A stretch of DNA of 64,000 bases from Sceloporus undulatus (lineage: Eukaryota; Chordata; Lepidosauria; Squamata; Phrynosomatidae), in assembly GCF_019175285.1 (NCBI RefSeq), contig NC_056523.1:290920675-290984674 (forward strand). Direction: 5' to 3'. Both the position numbers and the translations under genes were made by a program. Of the stretch, positions 1 to 11,241 are shown piece by piece. The notes below the pieces were generated by a model. It saw nothing but the letters and a program-made list of their open reading frames with translations. It was not told the DNA's origin and made no database searches. Numbering within the stretch: the stretch's first letter is position 1; every line of letters begins with the position of its first letter.

Positions 1-790
1 TCCCAAAAACAAATGGCATTCTGAATTTTGCTCCTCCAGGAGCCTTTCCAGCTTTTGGGTGGTCCTGCCTTCCCTTTTTTAATGTCCTCCATTTTGTGGT
101 GCCTTGGGCCCCTGGTTCCCCTCTTCCTGCCAAAGAGGAGTGCATTTTTCCTGGGAAGATTCAAGGAGGTGCAGTTTGCTTGACTTGCTGCTGGGTTTTT
201 CAAAAGGCTCCATGGCTTGGTTTTGGAGAGAGGCCCAGGCTTTGGGTGCTAAAGGGCCTTGTAATTTGTGGAGGAGTCCCTAAAAATCTAGCCTCGCATT
301 TACTGCCCCCCTCAAGTTACGACACTGGTGTCTAGAAGTGTGCACAGTGTGCCAAATTGTTGCCATCCAGATGCTTTGGACTACAACTCCCATCCACCCC
401 AGCCAGCATGTTGGGATGATGGGAGTTGCAACTCAACACATCTGGCAGACAAAGGAAAGACTTGGGGAAGGCATGTCTTCCTTGAAGTCAGTGCAGTTGT
501 ATTGACTGAGATTTATTCCCAGGTGATAGTATATAGTATATGTAGTAGCTATAGTAGATATAGAATCATAGAATCATGCATATAGGATTGCAGTCCTGGA
601 AATTGATTTAGAGCAAACTGCATCAGTCACTTAGGATCTCAAAATAAAGGGAAGCAGTCGGATATTCAGGGCAGACAAAATATTGCTTCATTCAACACAC
701 AGTGAAACAATGGAAGAAAGGCCACCATAATGACAGCCACCTATTTGGATGACTTGATAAAAGGATTAGCAGCCTAAATACCCCCAAGGC

Positions 791-998
791 ACCAGATCTT
801 GTCTGATCTTGGAGGTTAAGCCGGGTCAGCCCTGGTTAGTAGTTGGTTGGGAAACCACCAATGCCAGGTACTGTAGGCTGTATTTCATAGTAAAGAACAG
901 GCAATGACCACTTCTGAGTATTCCTTGCCTAAGAAAACTCTGTGAAACTCATGGGCTCAGTATAAGTCGACAGGCAGCTTAAAAGCACATACACACAT
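791..998 (+). mobile_element. 5S rRNA-derived SINE
   Basis: The head follows the internal part of 5S rRNA closely: GATCTTGTCTGATCTTGG, then GGTTAAGCCGGGTCAGCCCTGGTTAGTA, and CCAGGTACTGTAGGCT. The body continues through CCTTGCCTAAGAAAACTCTGTGAAA to a tail with ATAAGTCGACAGGCAGCTT. The 5S-like region carries the A/C-box promoter of RNA polymerase III, which explains mobility. It is truncated at the 5' end and is not a functional 5S gene. Confidence 0.85.
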
Positions 999-1010
999 AA
1001 GTGAGTTAAG

Positions 1011-1452
1011 TCAGCCTTATGTGTCCATAGATTTTTTTATCCACAGATTCAACCATCAACAGCTTGAAAATATTCAAAAGTAATATAAGGCCTGTTACAG
1101 ACTGCCAAAATAAAGCTGCTTCGGGTCTCTTTGGAGGTATGCTATTTAAATGATGCATGCATCCTAAGAATCCAGAAGCTGCACCAAAAGCTGCACTCTG
1201 TTGCTTAGGAATGGAGTGTGGCTTTGGTGCGACCTCCGGACTCTTAGGACCCATGCATCATTTAAATAGCATACCTCCAAAGAGACCCGAAGCAGCTTTA
1301 TTTTGGCAGTCTGTAACAGGCCTAGATTTCTAAAGCAACCTTTCTTTTTGCCATTTTCTGTCAGGGAAGCCATTTCACTCTGCTGCATCCACAGATTTTG
1401 CTATCCACAGGGATCCTGGAACCAAACTCCAAAGGATACCAAGAGCCCACTG
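1011..1452. mobile_element. Tigger-like (Tc1/mariner superfamily) MITE, split by another MITE
   Basis: The left part (1011-1088) has the cagccttatgtgtccatag head and ATTCAACCATC; the right part (1323-1452) ends GGGATCCTGGAACCAAACTC and GAGCCCACTG before TA. These match the widespread 'CAGTCGGCCCTTCGTATCC' type. A palindromic element sits inside at 1089-1322. No transposase coding is left. Confidence 0.7.
1089..1322. mobile_element. Palindromic MITE (GGCCTGTTACAG family)
   Basis: Two inverted arms of about 85 bp, 1089-1175 and 1237-1322, are almost identical as reverse complements: GGCCTGTTACAGACTGCC and GGCAGTCTGTAACAGGCC at the tips, AAATAGCATACCTCC inside. The arm identity suggests a young insertion. 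The loop holds GCTGCACTCTGTTGC. No coding potential. Confidence 0.85.
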
Positions 1453-1695
1453 TAATTTTGATGCCCCTTTACCTGCCAAGATCCTATGCCATCTTGGGAT
1501 CTGTAGTTTAGTGAGATATTTGGAATTCTGCACTGGGGAGCTCTAGTGCTGCAATTCAGTGCATTCACTATAGCCAACAGAATTTGCAATCCCATTGGAT
1601 GGAACAATTCAAAGTGGTGTCAAAATGATATAGCTGCATAGCGTATATATATTTTAGTCACTGGTAATATGGCTATCAATGGCTACTATTCATGG

Positions 1696-1942
1696 TTTGT
1701 TGTTGTTGTTGCTGCTGCTGCTGCTGTATGCCTTCAAGTCATTTTCAACATACTACCCTAAGGCAAACCTATCACAGGGTTTTCTTGCCGAGTTTCTTCA
1801 GAGTGGGTTTGCCATTGCCCTATCTGAGGCTGAGAGAGTGTGACTACCATAAGGGTCGCCCAGTGGGTTTGCATGGCTGAACCAGGATTCGAACCCTGGT
1901 CTCCAGAGTGCAGTCCAACACTCAAACCACTATGCCACACTA
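1696..1942 (-). mobile_element. tRNA-derived SINE with MIR/CORE-like body
   Basis: Read on the minus strand it starts with the tRNA-like head, has a B-box (GGTTCGAATCC, seen on + as GGATTCGAACC), then the CORE-like body and a CAA-type tail. The tail end on + is a GTT/GCT run at 1698-1728. Confidence 0.85.
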
Positions 1943-2648
1943 CACATGGTGCCTGTGTGTTTTCAGAATCAGAGGCTTCCCATTGTCAGTTCCTGGGGAG
2001 CATGGTTGGAAGAAGCAACAAAGAATCTTGTGGTGCTTTAAAGAATTACAGAATTTTATTTGGCATAAGCTCTGTTGCAGCACAAACAACAAACATTTGG
2101 CAACCTAAAGACATCATAAATTTGTTTTTTCTGTTTTTTTGGCCCCAGCCCACTTTATTGGATGCTTAATGCATGATGCATCTGATGAGGTCAGCTTGAG
2201 TGTACAAATGCTTAATGTCAAAGAAACACTTGTTGGTCTTTAAGGTGCTGCAAAACTCTTTGTTGCTTTTGCTGCAACTGGGTAACATGTCAAAAAACCC
2301 AAAACTCCAAGCACCCATAAAATGGCTGAGAGAATGCTGTTATGCACACATCCGGCTTCATCTAGTTCGTCATTGTGGGTACAGAATGTGAGACCCGATA
2401 AAGCTTTTTTTCCTCTTACGTTTTAGTTGCTAGAAATTTATTTCCAGAGTAATTATTTCCAGGAGAAAAGAGGACTAAAATCCTACACAGTTTTTAGGCT
2501 CCTTAAATCTCATGAACAACAACAGGTAATAAGCAGCCAAACTGTATTATTGCAATCTAATTGAACAGCATCATGAAAGCAAAGGAAGTTCAAGGAACTG
2601 AAAACTACTGTTTGCTGTGCTGCTAACTTTTTAAACTTAAATTGGGTC

Positions 2649-2733
2649 GTACTGCGGAAATAATCCAGTTTGAGACTGTTTCAACCGCCCTGGCTCAGTG
2701 CTAGGGAATTTCTACAGTGCGTTTTGGGCCTTA
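2649..2733. mobile_element. Deletion derivative of the AATCCAGTTTGAGAC palindromic MITE
   Basis: The left arm (GGAAATAATCCAGTTTGAGAC to GCTCAGTGCTAGGGAATT) jumps straight to the right tip (TTCTACAGTGCGTTTTGGGCC). The hairpin centre is missing. Confidence 0.7.
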
Positions 2734-2803
2734 GAGAACTTCGAGAGAAGATTTATTTTATTTTATTTTTATCCTGTCTTTCTCCCAAGTTGTGACCCAA
2801 AGT

Positions 2804-2818
2804 GGCTCTCTCTCTCTC

Positions 2819-2864
<46 letters not shown>
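2804..2864. repeat. CT then CA dinucleotide microsatellite
   Basis: A short CT run passes into about 21 CA units (2822-2864). Confidence 0.95.
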
Positions 2865-2870
<6 letters not shown>

Positions 2871-3068
2871 TACATACTCACAGAGAGAGAGAGTACACAC
2901 ACACACTAAAAAAACTTTAAAAATAATTCTGTTTTTAATACTTTCTAATTACCTCATTTACTTAGTTCTTTTTATAGTAACTATAAAAGTAATTCAAATA
3001 TATAGCTGTGTTAGTCTGTGGAATCAGTCTGCAGAGAGATCTTCTAGCACCTTTGAGACTAACAGATT

Positions 3069-3283
3069 CAAAACACGCTGCAGAAATAATCCAGTTTGAG
3101 ACCACATTAACCGCCCTGGTTCAATGTTAGTGAATTCTGGGCACTATCATTTTGGGAGACATTTAGCCAAAGAGATCTCTGGTGCCACAATAAACTACAA
3201 TTCCCAGGATTCCCTATAGAACTGAGCCAGGGCAATTAAAGTGTTCTTGAGCTGGATTATTTCTACAGTGCGTTTTGAACCTA
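3069..3283. mobile_element. Palindromic MITE, AATCCAGTTTGAGAC family
   Basis: Inverted arms from AAAACACGCTGCAGAAATAA to TTATTTCTACAGTGCGTTTT, with GAATTCTGGG and CCCAGGATTCCC as inner paired blocks. The same family recurs at 40850, 50587, 54111 and 57704. Confidence 0.85.
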
Positions 3284-3289
3284 ACTTTG

Positions 3290-3518
3290 AGTGCCAGCAT
3301 GGCACTATGGTATGAGTGTCAGACTACGACTCTGGAGACCAGGGTTTGATTCCCACCTCAGCCATGAAACCCACTGGGTGACCTTGAGCAAGTCACACAC
3401 TCTCAGCCTCAGGGGAAGGCAATGGTAAATCTCCTCTGAACAAATCTTGCCAAGAAAACCTTATGATAGGCCTTAGAGTTGTCATAAGTAAAAAGTGACT
3501 TGAAGGCACAATAACAAC
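3290..3518 (+). mobile_element. tRNA-derived SINE with MIR/CORE-like body
   Basis: Full length on the plus strand: tRNA-like head with GACTACGACTCTGGAGACCA, B-box-like GGTTTGATTCC, body GGTGACCTTGAGCAAGTCAC, and tail GACTTGAAGGCACAATAACAAC. Confidence 0.88.
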
Positions 3519-3790
3519 TTAACTTCCAACTTTTTAACATAAGTAACATGTTATAACATTGAAAGTCATGTCCATGTTAGTATCAGCATAAAAAGATACC
3601 AAGAAATCTTGTAGCTCCTTTGAGACTTATTGGGAGAAAGAATTTTCTGCCATAACTTTTGATAGATTCAGCTGCACCAATGGACAGGAGTCCATGAAAA
3701 CTTCTTTTTAGAAACGTCTTTCTCTCAGTTTTAAAGGGGTTACTGCATTTCTTCTTCATTATTAATTGTTAAATTAATTAATTAATAATA

Positions 3791-4245
3791 AGTACCATCA
3801 GGGGCTGGCCTGAAGAAGGAGGCTCCTCTCTCCCGAACTGTCATCGTTCGCCTCTGAGGGAGAGAGTATGCTGGCCCAGTACCATCAGGGGCTGGCCTGN
3901 NNNNNNNNNAAGAAGGAGGCTCCTCCCTCCCTAACTGTCATCGTTCGGCCTCTGAGGGGGAGAGAAGGCTGGCCCAGTTCCATCAGGGGCTAGCCTGAAG
4001 AAGGAGGCTCCTCCCTCCCTAACTGTCATCGTTCGGCCTCTGAGTGAGAGAGAAGGCTGGCCCAGTACCATCAGGGGCTGGCCTGAAGAAGGAGGCTCCT
4101 CCCTCCCTAACTGTCATCTTTCGGCCTCTGAGGGAGAGAGTAGGCTGGCCCAGTTCCATCAGGGGCTAGCCTGAAGAAGAAGAGCCCTCCCTCCAGTCCA
4201 TCTGCCTTGGTCCAGGCCTCAGAGGGAGAGAAGAATGCTGGACCT
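3791..4245. repeat. 88-bp minisatellite, about five units, with an assembly gap
   Basis: Units start at 3791, 3878, 3976, 4064 and 4152, each beginning AGTACCATCAGGGGCTGGCC or AGTTCCATCAGGGGCTAGCC. Spacings are 87, 98 (88 plus ten N), 88 and 88. The last unit is diverged. It runs into an L2/SINE-like 3' tail. Confidence 0.92.
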
Positions 4246-4388
4246 GATTCCACCCCCCCCTCACCATTCCCTTCTCCTTTTGTGTCGTGTCTTTTAGATT
4301 GTAAGCCTGTGGGCAGGGAACTGTCTGTTATCCCCTCTATTGTAAACTGCTCGGATTCCCAGTGATTGGGCGGTATATAAATAAAACC

Positions 4389-4440
<52 letters not shown>
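4246..4440 (+). mobile_element. LINE/SINE 3' tail with TTA microsatellite
   Basis: TAGATTGTAAGCCTGTGGGCAGGGAACTGTC and GGGCGGTATATAAATAAA (each seen in pieces) resemble the 3' end shared by L2-clade LINEs and their SINE partners. A (TTA)n run follows at about 4391-4439. Confidence 0.65.
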
Positions 4441-4770
4441 GTATTTATTCCACTTGATTTTTTTTAAATCAGAAGTACTGTAGTAGTATCACTCAGTTTA
4501 AGAGACATTTTTGTAATGCTTGTGCTTGGCACATGCATTTGTGATCATTTGATGACTTGAAAACTTGTTTTAGGTTCCTCCACTTGTATTTCATCATTTC
4601 CTGTGGCAAAGGAAGGGACACAGATCAAGTCCTCAACTATTCCCCTTGGCCTTTGTATTAGCCACAAAGAAGTGATGGTATATTTTTCACAACAATCATA
4701 GAAGTGTAGCAAACTGTTAGAGGAGGCATAGATTTCTCCATCTCTCCTCCTCAATCAGTTTAGAAAAATC

Positions 4771-4815
4771 TTCCTTCCTTCCTTCCTTCCTTCCTTCCTT
4801 CCTTCCTTCCTTCCT
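4771..4815. repeat. TTCC tetranucleotide microsatellite
   Basis: About eleven TTCC units. Confidence 0.95.
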
Positions 4816-6465
4816 CATCCTGTATAGTATACTGACTGCTTCCCTATGCCTAGCATAGAAACATTATCCTCTTAGCAGTCTAGTCACTTTTCTGTACAGT
4901 ACTTATTCACAAGGAAGACCTATTGTGTGAGAAAGTTTTTCCCTCCCTGAATATACTGTAAATGAACTTTAACCTAAGTTCTCTCTTTGTTGACAATGCA
5001 GAGATGCAGGGAGGAGGAAGAGGATTTTGTTGCTGTTTTTTTTAACTGGTTGCTTATCTTTCTCTATTGTTGTACTTCTTACATTGCTGAGAGATGGGCG
5101 AAAAGTTGACTTTAAAATGTGTTTTTGGATGAGTCACATTACCAATGAACATTTTGTTTTTCTAGGGCAGCTTGTAGAGCAAACTGAACTTTATCTTCAG
5201 TGTTGTGTTATGTCTTTGGATGTACAAATACTCCAAGGCTAGGGAGTTTGGGTTTGGGTTTGGTTTCTTGATAAATATCAGGAAGGAAGAGAAAGACCTT
5301 TAACCTCAAATTGACCCATATTAATGTTCCTTAGGATAAAGGTAGAATAAAGCTAAATTTCTTTAGGATAGCAAATGCAATTAAGATAGGAGGAGTAGCT
5401 CCACAGTGATCCCATTTCCTCCCATTGACTGATTCCAACTGATTTCCTGTGAAAAAAAGAATGGCAAAGCCTGTTGTGTCAATACTTTAAAGCAGGGGTG
5501 GGAATCATTTGGCATGTCAGAGGTGGTTGGTTTGCAAGGCCCAGAAGCCCTAGTCAGGACAGATAATTTGCTAGGAGTTGCAAGTCTTAGAGAGCCAAAT
5601 AATTTCTACCCCTGGTTCAAATAGGGGTGCTTCATTGGGAGGTTCCTGCACTGGCCTTGGGTTAAATTAGATGGACCGGGGGGGGGGGGTCTCTTCCAAT
5701 GCTATAATTCTTTCACAATACACTAGTAAATGAACAGTGGAGGCTAAGAGTTGCATTGGTAACTCTTTAACAGAGTGAGAAATTGTCAGGGATTGGGGAA
5801 CTACATTGTCCCCCAGGAGAACTTGGAGGACTGCATCCTCCATCATCTCCCCCACAATATTTTCAAAACCATTTTGGGCCCTGTACGGGACATTCCATCA
5901 CTTCCTTCCCTGGTTTGTTTTAGTTTGTGTTAGATCCAGGGAGAGAAGCCTTTTTCTTTTTTCCTTTTCTTTTTAATGACAGGAGGTGACTTAAAGTAAC
6001 TTCTACTTTACTTCCTGATATATTTTTTTAAGCCTCTCCTAGGTTTGCCTTAGGGTCACCATAAATTGGAAATGACTTAAATGCAAACAACACAGGAGTG
6101 TTGTCATTCGTGGGGGAAATTGGGAAAAACTGCGAGTTTAAACAGTCATTTTCCCCAAGAATGTTGTGCAATCATGGTGAAGATTTTCACACACATTGCA
6201 TTTACAGAGGACTTCTCCCAGGAATAACCAGGGAATAACCAGCAACAAGTCATTCATGGGATTTCCCCAGGAATGATTTGTTGCTGTTTATTCCTGGGAT
6301 AAGTTGTCTTTAATTGTGACATCGTGTGAAAATCTTCACTGCGATTGCACCATTTTTCCAGGAAAATGGCTGTTTAAACTTCCCACATACTCAGACCTGT
6401 CCTAAAATGGCCCAGGAAGGGCAAACATGTGGCAAAATTTCTCAGGTGCCCAGGGGCCATGAAGG

Positions 6466-6685
6466 CTGTCGGCCCTTCTTATACACAGATTTTTTATACA
6501 CGGATTTAAGCATACATGGTTTGAAAATGTTCCAAAAAAGTATAAATTTACTTTGATTTTCAATTTTTTATAAGGGACACCATTTTGCTATGTCATTGTA
6601 TGTAATGGGACTTGAGCATACACGGATTTTCTTATACACGGGGGATCTTGGAACCAAACCCCAGCGTATAACAAGGGTCCGCTGT
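6466..6685. mobile_element. Tigger-like (Tc1/mariner superfamily) MITE
   Basis: Ends CTGTCGGCCCTTCTTATACA and ACAAGGGTCCGCTGTA, with TATACACGGATTTAAGCATA inside: the same family as 1011-1452, here uninterrupted. No coding. Confidence 0.75.
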
Positions 6686-9600
6686 ACTTTGCCCATCCAT
6701 TTTAACAGAATGAAATTTTATTAGTTGTCTGTGGGAAGACAGCATTTAATCTTTAAAGACTGAGACAGTTCATGGCAATGTGATACCAGCAACAGAGAAA
6801 ATCCTAGCATATTAGGTGTTAATACAGACCCCCTTCCCCATTTTATTATGAAATTGTATGAAGGGAAAGAACACACTTCATTGCCATAATTAAGATCAAA
6901 ACAGTTGATGGATGGGAACTCCTAAACCGCACATACCTGTTCTTTTCCTATAATTTGGCAACACTAACTTAAGTATAGGGTGTCATTTAGTTATATGTGG
7001 TTTTTACTCTTATATCTCTTTCTATTCTGTAAGCCAGTCTCTTGGGAAGAAGGTGGAATATAAATTGATTGATTGATTGATAAGATAAATAAATCAGGAA
7101 GTCTGAACAGGTATTTTGTCTGTGTAAATTCCTTTTGTTTCTGTTTTAGAAACTGGGCGCACACCAAGAGTTTAAGAGATCAAGCTTTTTATATTGGTAT
7201 ACAGCATATTTAACATTCTTACACGAACTTTTATTTCCTCATTTTTCCCCTAACATTTCCCCATATTTTTATTAGTGCAATAGCTGATATTTAATTTACC
7301 GATACTATGTGGGTATTATAGAACAGTTTGAATCAGAAAACTTTCCACTGCCTTAAATGGAGAGGGATCTAATTTAGCATGTTTAATAAACAGAGGTTTT
7401 TTGAAAAACATCCCATATCTATAAATGGTGAACAACAGCAATTTATAAAGTTGGCTAAAGAAAACAAGTGGCTCCCAGGCCTTAACACTGTTCTTTTTCC
7501 AGGAGACCTTCAACTGAATACACTACCGCTATATAATTGCAGAACTTTGGAAGTTATTTTGAAAAGTAATTAGTTATCATTATAATTCCAGGTCCCCAAT
7601 ATGGTTATAGCTATGTGTTTTTAAATGTATGTCTTTATGTTCCCATTTCTTACTAGTAAATTAAAATGCAGTAGTTGTTTTGCATTACTAAAAAAAAAAT
7701 GCTGATGCATGTAAATGCTACAAGCCACTGGCTCATGGTACAAAATACACTCTAGTCATTTCCACCCCTAAAAGGACCTCAGGCAAACAGTACGAGGCAC
7801 AGCATGAACCAGCATTTGAAACATACGATATTCCTCCATTTTGATTTAGTAGGCTCCATGCAGTTATAAAAGTACAAAGGTTATGGTTATATCACAAAAG
7901 GAGTGAAGACATCCCTACTTAAATTAACATCATTCATATAATTGATTATACCTTCAATATTGGGAAATGAATTAATTGCAAGTAACTTGTTATTTGTAAC
8001 TGCTACTTTGACTGTTTGAGAGTTAGAATACTTTCCTCAGTGTCTGAGAGTGCTGTTTCAAGCATGTCTACTCAGAAGTAAGTCACATTTAGTTCAGTAA
8101 GGGTATTCTCAGGTAAGTGTTGTAGGGTTGCATGTGAAAGTATTTTTCTTTCTGTTTTTTTAAATACAGCATTTGGAGTAATTTCATTATCACGAGTAAT
8201 TAAAAGCAAGCACATTTTATATTACAGAGTCTGGTCAGAATAACGTGCTAAATTCTCATTGTCATTTCACTGTAGAAAAAACATGCTGTTATTATAAGCA
8301 AATGTTGTATGTTGAGCTCAAATAATTACATTATGGTTTCCTCTTCTGAGTCATCTAGTCTGTTCTAGGGATCATGTGTCCATCTGGGCATAAAATGGAA
8401 TGGTGTGTCAACATAGTCTAGTTAACACAATGCTTTATTTGACACTCATTTGTCTGAGGGGATTATCAGTGCTTAGCTTTCAGTCCCACTAGTGACAAGT
8501 AATTATTTTTGAAGAATTCCGATAAATCAGGTCAGCATATCATGTTTTCTGAGTTTCACACAAAACTCGCACGTCGTATGTACCTAATTTCAATGTGTGT
8601 TAGAGCACTTGGCATAAAATCAGTTTTGTATTCTAGATTTAGGATATAAAGGCCTTAATCACTTTTATGAGATCATGTTTCTGCCTCACCTATTCTTTTT
8701 ATGATCACTACTGAATTAGCGAAGTCCAGCCTGGATAACAGCTTTGTGGCTGCTGAGAAGTCATGTGATCTTTAATCTGTTCTTTTGTAATATAAATGCC
8801 ATTCCTCTCAGAAGGTCTGAGTTTTGCTTTCATGGCTATTCAGTAGCTTGACTGGTATTGGCTTAGTCAACAAGCTGAGTTGCAAATTCCCTTAGGGGAC
8901 ATATTTTGCCATTAGTTATTTCTCATGTCCCATGCACAATTCTCGTTTTGTTTTGTTTTTTCACAATGAGAAAACGCAAGTCACACCTCCTAAAGAAGAG
9001 ACTTCAGAGTTTATGAGACTGAGAAAAGAGGGATTATAGTGCCATGAATAAAAAGCGGTGCTATAATTCTTCTTTATTCACAAGATAATCAAGTGATATT
9101 TGCAATGTCATGGGACAGAGCATCCCGCTATGCTCCTGTTTTTTTTTCCCAGTGTGATAAACGCCTTCTTTTGTAAAGTCATATAGGCATCCTGATTTTT
9201 AACATTTCCATCATTTTTCTTCTGTCTCAAGTTATTGATCCTTCTTCTTTATTTATTTATTTATACCCCACTCTTCAGCCAAAAGGCTATCAGAGCATCT
9301 TACATTTTTTAAAATTAGACATTTCCCTGCCATCCTTACACAGTAGTAGCTATAACTAATAGTAAAAGACTATTAACAATAAAAAGAAAATGACTTTACA
9401 CACTTCTCTTCACCATCTCTCTCCAAGTAGTCTGTTTACTATAAGACAGAAATGCAAAATGTTCCCCATAGGTATGCAAAGGGATCTTGTAGCACCTTTG
9501 GGACTAACTGAAAGAAAGAAGATGGTAGCATGAGTTTTCATACACTTGAGTCTACTTCTTCAGATGCATGGGGTGGAGTGGAGAGTCCAGGGACAGACCT

Positions 9601-9704
9601 ATAGACACAGGCTGTGTGTGAGAATGTCAGTAGATTACAAAACTCTGTGTATATGGAGATGAGGTGACAAGTTCTGTTTTAATGATGGTCTAAGTCCTCC
9701 TTAA

Positions 9705-10017
9705 CCTCTCAGTGGTTAAGACGCCAATTCTCACAATTGCAAGGTCAGAAGGTTGATAGTTTGAGGCCCAAGGGCTGCATGACAGAGTGAGCTCCCATCA
9801 CTAGTCTCATCTTCTGCCAACTTAGCAATTCGAAAGTATGCTAATATAAGCAGATAAATAGGTAAAAGCGTTTGATGCAGTCATGCTGGCCACATGACTA
9901 CCGAAGTTGTCTTTGGACAACACTGGCTTCCTCGGTTTGGCAACAGAGATGAGCACTGACCTCTACAGTCAGTTGCGAATAGACATTCATGTCAAGGGAC
10001 TACCTTTACCTTTTAAG
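9705..10017 (+). mobile_element. tRNA-derived SINE, squamate 'GGACTACCTTTACC' type
   Basis: Head with GTGGTTAAGACGCC, middle GAGCTCCCATCACTAGTC and ATGCTGGCCACATGACTACC, and end GTCAAGGGACTACCTTTACC. Same family as 48081-48422. Confidence 0.8.
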
Positions 10018-10072
10018 TCCTCCTGCCTTTGTCCTCCAACGACCATAGTTATAATTGAACTTGTCATCTCAA

Positions 10073-10259
10073 TTGTTGTTGTTTTTTGCCTTCAAGTTGT
10101 TTCTCATTTATTGGGACCTGACTTATCATGGGGTTTTCTGTGGCTGAGAGGGAATGACCCACCAAAGTCACCCAGTGGGTTTCCATGGCTGAGCAGGGAA
10201 TATAACCCCGATCTCCAGAGTCCTTGTCCTACACTCAAACCACTATATCACACTGGCTC
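10073..10259 (-). mobile_element. tRNA-derived SINE with MIR/CORE-like body
   Basis: Minus-strand copy: tRNA head at the 10259 end, and on + TCACCCAGTGGGTTTCCATG. Slightly shortened in the body. Confidence 0.82.
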
Positions 10260-11241
10260 GCCTCTCACAATGTTTTGCACTTCTATTGACATTCTCACAC
10301 ACAGCGTATATCGGTCTGTCCCTGGATTCTCCACTCCATAACATGCATCTGAGGAAGTATACTCAAGTCTATGAAACCTCATGCCACAAGCTTCTTTCTT
10401 TCAGTTAATCTCAAAGGTGCTATAAGATCTTTTTGCATACTGATTTCCTAGCTTAACACAGCTATGTCTTTGAATATGCCATATAAAATTGACTTGTAGT
10501 ACCATCTCCAGCCTGGTGGAAATCCATGTCTTCCTGTGATAGGATCTACTATGATTTGGACTCAGCAGTCCCTAGCATCTCATTAGCCATCTTCTCCAGT
10601 TTCTGTAATGCTTTGGCTTTGGCTGTTGAGGCCTGTAGACCCACTTTCATTCAAACATCTAGGGAAGTGATATTTTGAGGAAGGCTATGAGAAGCAGGTA
10701 CAAGTATAAATGAAAACCCAAAGTGATCTTGATAGGCTAGGTTCCTATACAACTCTTGATGCTTGAAGCCCCAGTGTCTGTTACTAAAGCTGTGGGAAAA
10801 CTTTTTGGAAATTTGAATTCTTTCACTAAAATGGGTTGAAACATTCTGAAGAAGCATCTAATTAATGCTGAGAGAATAATAGGATCTGTGTCAATCATGC
10901 TTTTAGGATTTGAAACCTGATGAATGGGTATTCCTATTTTTATAACATCGTGGTATCTATCTAAGAGACCAAATAAGATGAAGAAGCATGTCTATTCCAT
11001 GTAACAAAGTGTAAATTATCTAAAAGCTTCCATCACAAATGCAGAAGAAAATGAAAACAACTGTAGAAGAAAGTCACACAGTCAACATTTAAAAAATGTA
11101 AAAAACCAGAATGCTGTAATGTTAGCTGTAGATAAACAAATTTAAGTAACATACAAAGTTTTAGATGTATATTCTGGTTCATAAAAGTATCTTCTAATGT
11201 CTCTGTTGCCATGTTTAATAATCATAATCTTTATTTCTTAG

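Larger units (their letters stand above)
9472..10440. mobile_element. Large inverted repeat (foldback) holding two SINEs
   Basis: The left arm (9472 to about 9650) and right arm (about 10262-10440) are diverged reverse complements: GTATGCAAAGGGATCTTGTA against TATAAGATCTTTTTGCATAC at the tips, and GTGTGTGAGAATGTCA against TGACATTCTCACACAC inside. A SINE pair fills the centre (9705-10259). It may be one foldback element later hit by SINEs, or two opposed copies of one repeat. Confidence 0.7.
1..11241 (+). other. F2R: Presumed F2R intron 1 (5' part outside the window)
   Basis: No exon with a start codon, signal peptide and phase-1 donor could be found in this stretch, and no CpG-rich promoter is visible. 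In mammals F2R has a long first intron, so exon 1 is most likely upstream of the window. The stretch is rich in SINE and MITE copies, listed separately. At about 4820-5490, 6690-9235 and 10480-11240 I recognise no gene and only short repeat scraps, such as a LINE-like tail near 9240-9310. Confidence 0.5.

Noticed and set aside
791-900. Genuine 5S rRNA gene
   Set aside because: Only the central 5S part is present, with changes and a SINE body behind it.
1696-1942. tRNA genes at the B-box motifs of the SINEs
   Set aside because: No cloverleaf can be formed and the motifs are followed by SINE bodies.
2698-3099. 133-codon plus-strand frame
   Set aside because: It runs through the CT/CA microsatellite and two MITE arms; a run of TH repeats is not a gene.
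3791-4245. CRISPR-like array
   Set aside because: Whole 88-bp units repeat without distinct spacers; this is a minisatellite.
8060-8125. Possible F2R exon 1 with GTAAGT or GTAAGTG donor
   Set aside because: No in-frame ATG with a signal-peptide-like stretch precedes the donors.
9907-10341. 144-codon plus-strand frame
   Set aside because: It lies across two SINEs inside an inverted repeat.
11211-11241. ATG 11211 as the F2R start codon
   Set aside because: It would give MFNNHNLYFL without a signal peptide, and the acceptor TTTATTTCTTAG at 11230-11241 shows it is intronic.
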